Assembly (NCBI GenBank): GCA_900095095.1
Contig: FMBT01000058.1
Location: 1-64,000 of the forward strand
Length of the DNA stretch: 64,000 nucleotides
Source of the DNA: Fragilariopsis cylindrus CCMP1102
Lineage: Eukaryota; Bacillariophyta; Bacillariophyceae; Bacillariales; Bacillariaceae
Reading direction: 5' to 3'
Shown: positions 9,496 to 21,563 of the stretch, one piece after another
Numbering within the stretch: the first letter of the stretch is position 1
Layout: every line of letters begins with the position of its first letter
The notes under the pieces: generated by a model
What the model saw: only the letters and a program-made list of their open reading frames with translations
What the model was told of the DNA's origin: nothing
Database searches by the model: none
Program-made: the position numbers and the translations under genes

Positions 9496-12490
9496 ATGCC
9501 TATTGTAACCTACACATACTCTGGGCCTTCCTATGGCTCACTCGCCCTAGATATCTTGGCTAAGCTTCAAGATACTGATCTTGTTCTAAACAATACGAGT
9601 GACGAGACCCCAACCTTGAAAGTAGTGACAAATAATCCATAGTCGTTGGAACGTCTACAACTTCAACATCAGATTCATGGGTAGGTTGTGCAAAAACCCT
9701 TTCTAGCTTGATCCCATCTTTGGCTTTATGGGGTCATACTGACGATGATAGCACTTTAGTGGAAAAATGGATAGTTTCTGCGTCCAAAATTCTTGTAGAA
9801 GGTGATTCGAAGAAGATAACTGTGGTTGACTTCGTTTCCCAACTTGAAGCTCATGTTGCGAGAATAGTGGCAGTTCGTATCTGACTGGAAAATTTAGCGC
9901 CGCAGATGTTTGTGTGCCATTTGGACCGCCTTAGCAATTGTCAAATATGGTTTGGTGTCTGAAGAACAAAGAATTGTGTGTGAGTGGATAGCAAATGCTT
10001 TGAGAGTCCTCAAATCGTTCGACGAACAAAATATTTCCAAAATTCTGACCGAATTAGATGTAAGAGTAGTTTCCAAACTTGTCGAAGAATTGAAGGTTGC
10101 TGGTACAGATGGTAGCAATGATTTCGCAGATAATCCAACTATTAATAAGTTAACAGAATTTGGGTTGGAGTTTGAAGTATATAGTCACGAACATGTATGA
10201 CCGCTGAAGAGCTTGTCGAGAAGGTCCCTCTATCATTGGAGAAGAAAGAAACTCACACTAAAAATCTTTTCTTCAAGGACAAGAAACATGGTCTATTTTT
10301 GGTTACTCAAGCGATATCCTCTACCTTTAACACAAAGCAATTAGGAGCTCTGCTAAAGCTAGAGGGTAAAGTCAATATGCGTTTAGCAGACGGGGCAACG
10401 TTGGAAAAGTACTTGAAAGTTAAACCAGGATGTGTTGGACCGCTATGTATTATTAACGACGATTCCAAAGAGGTGACACTTGTCATAGACAAATCCCTAA
10501 CAGACGGTTCATACGATTACATCCATTCTCATCCTCTTCGGAACGATGCTTCGGTGAAGATTAAATCTACCGTATTGGAAGAGTTTTGTAAGCATGCTGG
10601 AATTGAACCCGCTGTGGTAGACTTTTTAATAAAAGACACAGGTGTTTCCAGTCAGCCTACTGAGAACAACAAAAGTTTATCTAAAGGCAAACAACAGAAG
10701 CAACAAAAAAAGCAACAGCAACCGTCCAATCCAAAAACAAAGGGAAAGACGCTGCTAGCGCTGCAACATAAAAAATCAGAAAACTTTCCTATGTGGTATT
10801 CTAATGTCATTGTCCTGTCGGAAATGATATCCTATTACGATATTAGTGGATGTTACATCTTACGTCCTTGGTCTTACAAGGTAAGATCTTGATTATTTCT
10901 TTGTAAACTCTTTCTAAATAAATGTCCTGATGATGACTGAGTTTGCTCACGCATTACTTTTATCTTTTCTTTAAATTTTTTCGCCGTGTATTAGATTTGG
11001 GACCTGATGCAACAATGGATCAATAATAAAATCTACAAGCTCGGGGTCGAAAATTGCTACTTCCCTCTGTTTGTATCAAAGGATCGTCTTGAGAAGGAAA
11101 AGGATCACGTAGAAGGATTTGCACCAGAGGTTGCGTGGGTCACTAAGAGTGGAGACACTGACCTGAAGGAGCAAATTGCTATCCGTCCTACCTCAGAAAC
11201 AATTATGTATCCTGCCTTTTCCGATTGGATCAAATCACACCGTGATCTCCCACTCAAACTGAACCAATGGTCCAACGTTGTTCGATGGGAATTTAAGGAT
11301 CCCACGCCTTTCCTTCGATCTCGCGAGTTTTTGTGGCAAGAGGGCCACACGGCTCACGCAACCTTCGAGGAAGCCGATTCGATGGTGATGGCGGCCCTTG
11401 ACTTGTACAAAAAAGTCTATCAAGATTTGCTTTGTGTTCCCGTTATTCCTGGATATAAGACAAATAAAGAAAAATTTGCTGGTGGACATCAAACAACAAC
11501 TGTAGAAGCTTACATCCCAATGAATGGACGTGCTATCCAAGGAGCTACGTCACATAATCTTGGTCAAAATTTCGGAAAGATGTTTGACATCAAATTTCAA
11601 GACGAGAAGGGCGAATCAAAAATTGTATGGCAGACTTCTTGGGGCTTAACAACCCGTACGATTGGTGTGATGGTTATGGTGCACGGAGATGACAAAGGTC
11701 TTGTGATGCCTCCTAGAGTTTCCCCTCTGCAAGCTGTGATTGTGCCTATTCTTAGTAAGAAATTGACGATGGAAAATGCCAATCCTTACTGCATTTCGAT
11801 CTTGGAGGATTTGGAGTCCCAAGGTGTAAGTGTCTTGCTTTACACATATTACTTCCACCATATTTGATTATTGCACTATTTCCTTGTTCTTACTCACTAT
11901 GATATTTAACTTTTTGTTCACCTTTCCACTTTTTACAGCTGAGAGCAAAATATGATGATAGATCCATGTATAATCCTGGTTGGAAGTACAATCACTGGGA
12001 GCAAAAAGGTGTTCCAATTCGAATCGAAGTTGGTCCCACGGATATCGAGAAAAATCAAGTTCGAGTTGTTATTAGATATAATGGAGAAAAGATCGACCTA
12101 CCAGTGGCAGATTTAGGCGTTTATATTAAGGATAAGCTTGAGGATATTCACAAGGCCATGTTTGAAAAAGCAGTCACAGAACGAGATGAGCATGTCGTAA
12201 AAGTTACTGAGTGGAAAGACTTTGTACCGACTTTAGAGAAGAAGAACCTTGTGCTGACTCCATGGTGTGGACCGGAGTTTGAGGAATGGGAAGAATGGGT
12301 GAAGAAAACCAGTAGGGAGGAGTCACTCAAGAATCGTGGAGAGGAATTCGAGGAAGATACTACGGCAACGTCGGTTGCTGCAAAGACTTTATGTATCCCT
12401 TTTGATCAACCAGAGCTCCCCGAGGGGACCATGTGTATCGCAAGTGGTAAACCAGCAAGTTGTTGGGTACTCTGGGGTCGCTCGTACTAG
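9496..12490 (+). CDS. Prolyl-tRNA synthetase with GST_C-like and YbaK/ProX modules
   Basis: The enzyme charges tRNA-Pro with proline in the cytosol. Exons are 9496-10880, 10995-11825 and 11939-12490, with GT-AG introns of 114 and 113 bases. Three modules follow in order. First is a helical GST_C-like domain (motif GKFSAADV). Next is a YbaK/ProX editing domain ([27 protein letters not shown]). Last is a eukaryotic/archaeal class IIa ProRS with RPTSET, motif 2 around [16 protein letters not shown], motif 3 region [11 protein letters not shown] and the typical C-terminal GRSY. The first exon has four frame breaks, near 9640, 9880, 9900 and 10195. All have the same sense, and four added bases give exactly 924 codons. 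The catalytic half is intact, so sequence error is more likely than decay of the N-terminal modules. YbaK-ProRS fusions are known in apicomplexans. Confidence 0.9.
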
Positions 12491-13019
12491 AATGATTCTC
12501 GAATGCATCATTTTTCTAAAGTATAACCTATTACTGTGAAAATTCATCACGGTTACCTTTTTCTTTATCAATATGAATATTAACATAAATTTAAAGATTT
12601 TCTTCTGTATCGCCGTTTTCAGATGCTAAAGATATATCATGTTTGAAAAGCTTAAAGGTTTAATTTACGAATATTATTTTTATACTTCTACACAGTAGTA
12701 AGTTAGGTAGGGACTACCTGCACTTTTTAACAAAAAAAGCTTACTGCTAACTGCTACTTCAACTTTCCTAATTAGGGCACACAATTGTTTTACCAATGCA
12801 CAACAAATATCTTCTGCGATGATGTTTCTTTTCTCGAGTACTATGATAGCTCTTTATTCTGATTGGCACGTCATTGCATCGTCATTCGCAATATTTTTCG
12901 TGATGTTTATTTAAGCGATGTTCTAACACACAAAAAACCTACTTGATACTTGATACTGTACACAAAACACACCACACACAATAATAATAGAAACATATAT
13001 TAATAGAAACTTGAAAAAT
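12491..13019. other. Intergenic, ProRS to DUF4079 gene
   Basis: This AT-rich spacer lies between two plus-strand genes. It must hold the ProRS 3' end and the next promoter. I see no gene or repeat in it. Confidence 0.5.
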
Positions 13020-14689
13020 ATGAAGATCTCGTTTTTGTTTCTCGCTATCGTAACAGCATCCGATGCCTTCGTGGCCCCCACCAACATCTGTAAGGCTTCT
13101 CTTAAACCAATAGAAAGCACTGTTAGTACGCGTATATTTTCTTCAGAAAACGACCAAGAGAATTTCCCCATTCCCGAAGTTCCTACTGATGGGTCAAAAA
13201 GTTTTAACCCGCTTCCTGCAGCAACAGTCGCTTTATGTTTATTAAGCTCGACAGCAGCTTCGGCAGCTGGTCCTGATTGGGGTAAGTGTTGCGACGACTA
13301 CTTGATTTGAAACGTATATGAAATGTCAAAATGCGACTTGATGTCATTAATCGTGTTGCTGATTGGCAATGAATCGCATTTCTTACTGATCACTAAAATA
13401 TGACTCTTGTATGAACAGGTGTTTTTGAAGGGAAGACTTTATCGCTTCTCCATCCTGTTATGATGGTTGGAATGTTGACGCTGAGCGCATCTACCGCACT
13501 CTTGGGGTTTGAATGGCGGAGACAACGAACAATTGGGGATGACATTTCTGCCTTGAAGAAACAATTGCCTAAATTAGATGGTGCTTCGTCTGTTTCGGAG
13601 GCTTTGAAAGCATGCCAATCCTCTGAAGAAATTGACTCTTCTCAGTTGGCCCGACTAAAATCTGCCCTACCAATCGAATCTGAAATGAAAGAGCTTCAAA
13701 CTGAGCGCAAGACTCTGGCAGGTAAGTGATAATCACTGTGTGATATTTTTGTATAGAAGGTACCTTATTGACGATACGTGATAGATTTTCCATTTTCGTT
13801 ATCTCACTTGTTTCTATCAATGTTTATTTGCTATGCATAGCGAAAGGACCACGCGATAAGGTAAATGATAGTCACTACGGCACTTTGCATAGTGCAGTTG
13901 ACAGTGCGCGAAAAGATTTTCTACGTTCCATCATAAAATAATTACTAATACATATTTTTTTACACTTTTATATTATAGCATTATGGACAGGGTGCAATAT
14001 TGGCCTTTACAGGAACGGTTTTTGCTATTGAGGTACGGTGAATCTTCTAGATATCGTTATTCATTTAATCTGTGTGCATGTAAATTGTTATTCTTGTTGC
14101 AGAATTTCTAGTTGGAACACTCTTTCATTCATTACGCTTTTCTATCGAATCGATCCATTTAACAAACATTATCTGACAATACATTTTTTCATACAATTGC
14201 ACATTTCTACCGTCAACAAAAATAGGGACCTCTAAACACCTACGCGCGGGCAGGAAAGCTATTTCCTGGTCCTCATCTTTATGCTGGAGCGGGCCTTGTT
14301 TGTCTTTGGGCTTTGGCTCGTAAGTTGTGAATACTGTAGAGTAGCAGGAAAGCGTTGACTGCACTCTGACTTACTTGATTGGGTACAATTTTACTAATGG
14401 TTGATTCTGCATGTTTTTTTTTCTTTCCACTTATTTTATGCAGTGCTTATGGTCCCACAAATGCAGAAAGGAAATGACACTGCACGTACCGTCCATATTG
14501 GTGCTAATATTAGTGGGATCGGTTTATTCGTTTGGCAATTAACATCTGGAATCCCTATCTTACTTAAGGTATGTGTTGTGCAAACTGTCTCATAGGTTTT
14601 TGTTTGGATTCTACCTTCGCTTTGTCTCTGAACATGTTGTTGTTATGTTTTATTCGCTGTAGGTTTGGGAGAAAACTTCGTGGCCATAA
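13020..14689 (+). CDS. Plastid DUF4079 membrane protein
   Basis: Seven exons (13020-13281, 13419-13721, 13841-13860, 13979-14032, 14226-14319, 14444-14568, 14663-14689) join to 885 bases, 294 residues, with GT-AG borders and no frame break. The start MKISFLFLAIV plus ASDAFVAP is a textbook bipartite diatom plastid presequence. A second hydrophobic stretch before ASAAG may direct thylakoid transfer. The mature part has about four membrane segments with conserved histidines (LLHPVMM, VHIGANISG), as in the DUF4079 family of cyanobacteria and plastids. Family function is poorly known, and I infer only a plastid membrane location. Exon 3 is just 20 bases long. Confidence 0.85.
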
Positions 14690-15302
14690 ATCCCGGTGTC
14701 GGTGCCCTGATAGAACTGACGTATCCTCGTCTGACCTGAATGAGTACTTGTTAAAAAATACGGATTTCAGTTATGTAGTAAAATTAAAATATCAAGGAAC
14801 CGTATCAAAGATAAAGTTAATTTTTTTCTTCCCGAAACATCATATTCCTATTACATTCATTAGTAGTAAATAGTTGTTTAATATCTCATTTTGAAACTAA
14901 AAACCAGTAACGGTGTAAAATCAGGAATCAATCGATATTTAATAAATATATTTAAAAAGAAAAATCCCAGTCGTGTCAATTAAAGACGTGTCACAAAAAT
15001 CCTGACTCGATTCATTCACCAACCACCAATCTGATCAAAAAGCCATTTATGAAAAATTCTTTTTCTTTCTTGGGCACGAGCAATAATCGCATTGTGTCTT
15101 TCTTGCGCATTGCCTTTGCTTTTTGCGCCATTCAAATAAAAATTACAACGAATAGGAATTTAGAATACACAAGGAGGATTAAACTAACTTGTTATACTAG
15201 TATACTTAGCGGGACACATACGAACATTGTTAACTAATAACTCTGTACGAACAACAGGAACCGCAGCAAATCACCTTAAAAAGAAATAATTTCTTGAATC
15301 AC
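14690..15302. other. Intergenic, DUF4079 gene to helicase gene
   Basis: This AT-rich spacer lies between two plus-strand genes. No gene, repeat or RNA structure is evident. Confidence 0.5.
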
Positions 15303-18300
15303 ATGAGCGAATCCGATAATACAAAAGGAAAAACAAGTAATCGTACCGAGTCTCCGAAGAAACCCGATGGCGGTCGTGGTGGCGGCCGTGGCAGCAATGG
15401 ATCGGGTCGTGGTGGTGGGCGAGGCGGTGGGCGATCAGGGCGAGGTCGAGGACGTGGACGCGGTAGAGGAGGAAGGGGTCGTGGCAGTGGCACTGTTGGA
15501 CGTGGACGTGGGACCAGTCCCGGATCGAGAAAGATGAATAACGAGAACATTCAGGAAGATGGAAACCAGCAGCAGATATCATCCTCACCACACGAGTCAT
15601 CGTCACAAGCTAACATATCGTCGAATAACATGGATACCAATAATGCGAGAGGGCCAAATGGAAGTAACAATCGAAGCAATGGTGATGGAGGCCGTGGTGG
15701 TGGGAGAGGACGAGGAGGGAAATATTCTGGAGGCAGAGGAAGAGGTAAAAAAGGCCGCGGTGGAGGCAGGGGACCTGGAATTCATAAAAATAAGAATGCA
15801 GGAGGTGTCAGCAGAAGTAGATCGAATAGTCCAGTACCGTCGTGTCCAGGTCACGACGGAGATGTCGTGGTTCCGGCCGAAAACTTCAGGAGCAATCACG
15901 ACAATAAACACAACAACCAGATTCGATTTTCCGAAAAAAATGATAGTAATAAGAACCTAATGTTTGATCAAAAAGTTAATCATGACGCAAATCAGGGAGC
16001 GCCGGGGAACCACCATCAAGAGATAGCGGTTACAGCCGTAGAGAGTCAAGTCCAACCACCGTTGTGTCTACCAACACCACCTCGCAACATCGGAGGAAAA
16101 ACAGGTGTACCAATAATACTTTCTAGGAAATCAATTCCAATGCCGACCACGGTGGTAAATGCAGATTATGACTACGATTCTGAAGCACAGCTCTTGTCCG
16201 AACGTCTCGCCACCTCTGCCTTAGAGGATAGTTTTGCCGATGACATCGAGGAAGAGAAAAAGGAAGTGACTCTAGTAGAAGAGGAGCCAAGGGTATTTGA
16301 GACGTCTGGAGAAAACTCTTCTTCGTCGAAACCACCAAGACATTCTACCAAGAAAAGATCGAAAAAGAAAAATAAGAGCGAACGAAATTCTACTCCCACA
16401 CCTCCTGTGGAAGACGAACAAGTCATAGACCCCGAAGTTACGACAACAGAAGCGATACAAGCAATCCCAGCACAAGAGGTCAGTATCACTGCTAACACCA
16501 CGGTTCATATACGTCGAACTGATTCTTCTGCATCAGTAAGCAAACTTGATGAGGAGATTCTAAAGAAATTTGATGGTAATAATATGGGTAAGGGAGCTAA
16601 GAAAGGAAAATCAAAAAAGAAAAAGGGTCTATCAAAGGACAATGCTGTAAATCAAAGGGCTGCTAAGGCATTTAATAAGGCAGTCCGTCTCTGTGTCGAG
16701 AGAAGTGACCCAGATGGTGTAAGAGAAATCCTTCACGATAAGAACAATCACAATTTTGCTCTAGATAAGACCGTTTTGGAGACGGTCATCAAGGCATATG
16801 TCATGGCAGCAATGTTTGAGGAGGGTCTCTATTGTCTTCGTAACTGTACCCTTCCGGGAACACTTTCCACTTTGCAGACAGAAAGGATCCTAATATGTCT
16901 CCCCCAAAACTTGAGGAACAGTAGTGCATACACTGCAGTAGACATGATCAATGCATTATGCATTGCGACCGAGTTTGACAATCCAACTAGTCGGACTTAC
17001 TTTCTTCGTATTGTACGTGGGATCTCCTTAGAATTTCTGGAAGAGGTTATGTCAGCGAGAGACCGAATTTGCTCAGCTCCATGTGAAAGATTGGTACGGT
17101 CTGCGGTTTGTGTTGTCGCTGCTCGTTTGAAGCGTGGTAAAAAACCTAACGAGATGATTGTGCAACCTGGTGATCAGCTTGGCGTCTTCGTTTCAGATTC
17201 AAGTGAAAATAGAGGTATCCAAGCTGGAGATGCCGTTTCAATATTGCCTTATGCTGGTCCGTATCCGATGTCAGCAGAAAGTCTAGATCGTAACATGATT
17301 GAGGCAACAGTAACCAATACTAATCCAATTGTAATACGTCTTCAAGATAAACTGAATGCAAGTTTGTACGCAATGCTTACTGAGCATACTGATGGCAATG
17401 TTTATCGTATCGACAAGCTTGCCAATCGGATGGGTTTCAACCGCCAGTTGTCAGCAGCAGTGGCAATTGCGAGTCCTCTTGGTGATAGCAAAACTCGAGA
17501 TATACGGCGTCCCTGTCGACAACTCATTAAAGCCATCACTGCTATGGACGAGAATATCGACCGTGTTATGAATCATTCTGGAAGAATTGTCCACGGTGAA
17601 ATGACTTCCACAGCGGCACTGTGTGCCGAAGCTGTACCATGGAATATAAATGACGAGAAAGACGATAGAAATGATGATGACGCAAGTAGAATGGCCTCCG
17701 ATCTTGCTTTGGATAAATATAGAGCTTTGGAGGGCTTAAATGCTTCTCAGAGTCTTGCAGTACAGGGTGCAGTAACAAACCGTCTTACTCTAGTACAAGG
17801 ACCTCCTGGTACCGGTAAGACCGCCGTAGCTATCCGAATACTCCAGCACTGGGCAAGACTCGCCAAATTAGATTCTGGGAATGGAGAGAACCCATCACCT
17901 ATCCTTGCCACTTCAGACTCGAATATTGCGGTAGATAATCTTGTGGAAGGCTGTGCAGCTGTTGGATTACAGGTCGTTCGTCTTGGTCGGCCGGAGGCTA
18001 TCCGACCTGAACTCTTGCGCTATTGCATCGACCGTCCTCCCTCCTCATACAGTTCCGGCGTTAACAAAGAGCAGTACGGTAGTAATCCTGCACAGGCTTT
18101 CAAAGAGAGAATGAAAGCATTAAAAAAGGCTCAAATCGTTTGCTGTACATGTATTGGATCGGGAGGTGATATTCTAGACGCGATGACTTTTGATCGTGTT
18201 CTTGTTGATGAGGCCACGCAGGCCACAGAACCAGCTGTGCTTGTGCCACTTATGAGAGGCTGTAGGCAGTTAGTTCTTGTCGGCGACCATTGCCAATTGC

Positions 18301-19401
18301 CTCCAACTGTACTTTCGACAAGTGCAGAAGAAGAAGGACATGGAGTTCCTTTGTTTTCTAGAATGGTTGCCTGCGGCGTTCCTCCTTTCATGCTCGACAC
18401 ACAGTATCGAATGCATCCTTGTATTGCAATGTTCCCTTCGGATCTTTTTATGGTGGTAAGCTTCTCAACGGTGTTTCTGCTCCAGAAAGGCGGCCTCTTG
18501 CTGGTTTTCCATGGCCAAGGGAGGAATTTCCTGTTGCTTTTGTCCCTGTGAAGGGGACCGAGATGGATGATGGTGTAGTAAAACGAACGAGGCAGAAGCC
18601 GCAGCTGCTTGTGATGCCGTAGCCGCGTTACTTTCAGGTGGGTGCACACCATCAGATATTGCTGTTGTTACTCCGTATGCAGCCCAAGCTCGTTTGATTC
18701 GTCGGATGACTCGGAGGCTTACTCAGAATTCTGGTCAAACTTACATTGAGGTTGCATCTGTAGATGGTTTCCAAGGAAGAGAGAAAGAAGCAGTCGTCTT
18801 TTCTGCAGTACGAAGTAACGACTACGGGGCCATTGGTTTCGCATCCGATTGGCGTCGTATCAATGTCTCGTTTACTCGGGCAAGAAGAGCTCTAATTGTG
18901 ATTGGAAACGACCAAACTCTTCGTCGAGGAGATCCTGACACTTGGATGCCATGGTTAGCCTGGGCAGATGCACATGGTCTAAACATGGACAAACCAGGTG
19001 TTCCAAGAGGAAGATACGACCCGGAACAACTTCGTCGAGTACGAGGCGGAACAACTGCTGCCGAGATGCTCAAAGACGTCCTGGAGCGCCAGCAAGCGCA
19101 ATTAAAGATAGCTGAAAAGCAGTTAGAAAAGGCAGAAAAAAATGCCGCGGGACACATAATTGGAAAGGACGACGATGACGAAGGTTCTGGCGACAATGAC
19201 AATGGCACGAATGACCAAGCGTTGTCATTGGAAGAAGACCTTGCGCGTCTCACAAAGACTGATGGAAACTGGGACGATTCCGATGACGAAGATGAACACA
19301 ATATGCATCACAGCACTTCACAACCAACCCTATCGTCGGCCGATCGAGCCGACGGTAGCGGTAGTGAAAATGATTCTCCAGTTGATGCTTGGGACCTTTA
19401 A
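15303..19401 (+). CDS. UPF1-like SF1 RNA/DNA helicase with RGG N-terminus
   Basis: This is an ATP-dependent superfamily 1B helicase, probably acting on RNA. The first 170 residues are dominated by RGG/GRGRG repeats, a nucleic-acid-binding and arginine-methylation region. A lysine-rich block near 370 and 430 follows, then a helical region (about 450-620) reminiscent of helical repeats. The helicase core has Walker A GPPGTGKT near 836, motif II VDEATQ near 968, GDHCQLPPTV near 994, VDGFQGREKE near 1153 and VSFTRARR near 1188. An acidic tail closes the protein. Two frame breaks, near 18450 (run of T) and 18580 (run of A), both lack one base, and restoring two bases gives 1367 codons. There is no intron. 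Core motifs place it with UPF1/SMUBP2/SEN1 relatives, but I cannot say which. Confidence 0.85.
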
Positions 19402-20016
19402 AAAGATTAAATTTATATTCCTCAATGAAATGATCATTCGTCTTAAGCTAATAAAATACCTTTAAAAAGTACCTGAGTTCCCCCTATTTCATTCTCTAAA
19501 AGGCAAATGATGCTCGGATATTCTAGTCTATTACTATAATTCCATCACGGAGAGAGAGATGTCATTAGTATGGCTCTTTTCACAGGACCACATCCGTTTA
19601 TTTTAATTGTTCCATGATCAGCACATTTTGACGGCACAAACTGAAAATGTGCAAAATTTAGGCAGTAATTGATACGCACATTTTCCATATTCTCCTCCAC
19701 GGACACAAATTGAATAAATTAGCTTCTTTTTAATTTGAATTTACGAAACACGATACCGGTAACATGTTAGGGTGAACATAGTCCAGTACTCCCTGCTCAA
19801 ATTTGTTTTCAAATCCGAAGATCTCGATGTGAGATTCGACGATTATTCGACGATATTCTCGATTCGATTCGATATTCGATTAGCCAAACAGCCAACAGCC
19901 AATATCTCTCGATCCATAAACTGATGCATCTGTATCCTTTTACGACATTATTAACTGAGCTTTGTCGTCGGTGTCAAAAATACCATCCTTGCCTAGAACA
20001 ATTAGACTTCACCAGG
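19402..20016. other. Intergenic, helicase to ITPase
   Basis: This spacer has a cluster of GATTCGA-type words at about 19820-19885. It holds no supported gene. An in-frame ATG at 19924 would lengthen the ITPase presequence, but it spoils the signal-peptide start. Confidence 0.45.
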
Positions 20017-21563
20017 ATGATTTTCCTGTCAGGTTTCATCTCAATTTTGTTATTGTTAGCATCTTATGTTCATGCTTTTGCTCCTACAAATTCAGCACTT
20101 CCTAGACATTCACCGCTGACGAAAATAAGATCTTTAACAACAATAGCTCGACCTACCTCATTCTTACTGGTGAGCAATACCGAACAGCTAAATATAGCAT
20201 TTGTTACAGGAAACCAGGTAAGTCCATCGATGCATTTTAATTTGTGTGCATGCATACCGACATTAAAATTAATAGACAGATAAATAGACAAACGTACGAC
20301 TAACAGCAGCGAGAAAAACTGAAACCTCGATAATCACAGATGAAAGTGAGGGAGATTGAACTGATATTGTCGGAAAATAAAATGGAAAATCTAGGTGAGA
20401 ACTCAGCGCCACTTACTGAAATGCTAAGGATTTCCAAAAAATATCGCAATTCTAATTAGACAGACATGTCAAATATCACCTTATTGTCAGTGAACTTGAG
20501 AGTTATACAGGTTGATCTACCCGAAATACAGGAAGTAAACACGGAAGGAATAGCAAAAGAGAAAGCACTTCTTGCAGCCCAACTAGCTGGTGGATCCAGC
20601 CTCATTGAAGATACAAGTCTGGAATTTCATGCGTTGGGAGGTATGCCGGTCCCTACATCAAATGGTTTCAAGAAAGATTGAAAAGTGTGGGCCTTTGGAG
20701 AATTTTAACGGCATATGAAGGTAATTTATCTTCTGTTTGGTGCTTCGATCGATGATTGAATTTCTTTTGTTTGTTTGTCTCACATACATCGTATTTTTCT
20801 CCAAAGACAAATCAGCCACGGCTGTGTGTACTCTCGCTTTTAGCATTGGTAAGAGGGCCTTTAAAAAAGTCATAACGTTCCAAGTGGATAGAGATTAAAT
20901 CGTATCATCTTTCTCATTTCTTATCCTCTCTAAATGCATTCCTTCCAATTTCTTTTATCATTTCTGCAATCGTAATATAAAACATACGGATATACTTTGT
21001 TGCCGAATTTCTCATCAACTGCAGCACCTCACGCCGACCCAGTATTGTTTACAGGGAAAGTAGAAGGGACCATTGTTGAACCTGTAGAAGGACGGGGCTT
21101 TGGTTGGGACTCTATATTTGTACCGCGAGGGGAGGATCAACCGTTCAGTTGTTTATCTATAGAACGAAAAAATGAGCTGAGTCACAGAGGTAAGTTTTGA
21201 CGCTGAAGTGATCGTGTTCGCGTTATAAGTGCAGGTTTGTTTAATGCAGTTCACTGGATGGTAATTTATAAAATTGATCGCTGACTTATTCAACACTTGA
21301 TTAAATATCTCAACTTTCTTCTCAGGAAATGCAGGTAAGATATCGAATGCGTTATCATTTCGAAAATGCTGTTCCACTATCACCGTTAAGGCCAGCCTAA
21401 TATCATGATTTTTATTTTTTTCAATTTTTCTCTCAAAAAAGTACGACAATGGATCGAGTGGCTAAAATTAAATAAAGACGAGCTTATAGAGAGGCAAAAG
21501 ACAGGAAAACAAACGATAGGGCATAAGGGTTTGGACTTTAAGTCTGATTCCCCTGAACAGTAA
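20017..21563 (+). CDS. ITPA: Inosine triphosphate pyrophosphatase, plastid-type presequence
   Basis: The enzyme hydrolyses ITP, dITP and XTP to monophosphates and so keeps deaminated purines out of nucleic acids. Seven exons (20017-20217, 20340-20394, 20491-20720, 20807-20848, 21025-21189, 21326-21334, 21442-21563) give 274 residues once one missing base near 20650 is allowed for. Family motifs are FVTGNQ near 62, VDLPEIQE near 93, IEDTSL near 124, the GGMPGPYIKWF region, GRGFGWDSIF and SHRGNAVRQW. The N-terminus has a hydrophobic signal and then VHAFAP, which implies plastid import. I chose the ATG at 20017 because it starts that signal directly. Exon 6 is only 9 bases and keeps the conserved SHRGNA frame. 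Confidence 0.85.

Noticed and set aside
9496-10200. ProRS N-terminus as a pseudogene fragment
   Set aside because: The four breaks are all single missing bases, the codons between them keep domain motifs, and the same error type is seen in nine other genes.
15559-15960. Extra genes overlapping the RGG and acidic parts of the helicase
   Set aside because: They are shadows created by GGN and GAN codon bias in other frames.
19924-20016. The upstream in-frame ATG at 19924 as the ITPase start
   Set aside because: It would put 31 polar residues in front of the signal peptide and hide the plastid presequence. The ATG at 20017 starts the signal directly.
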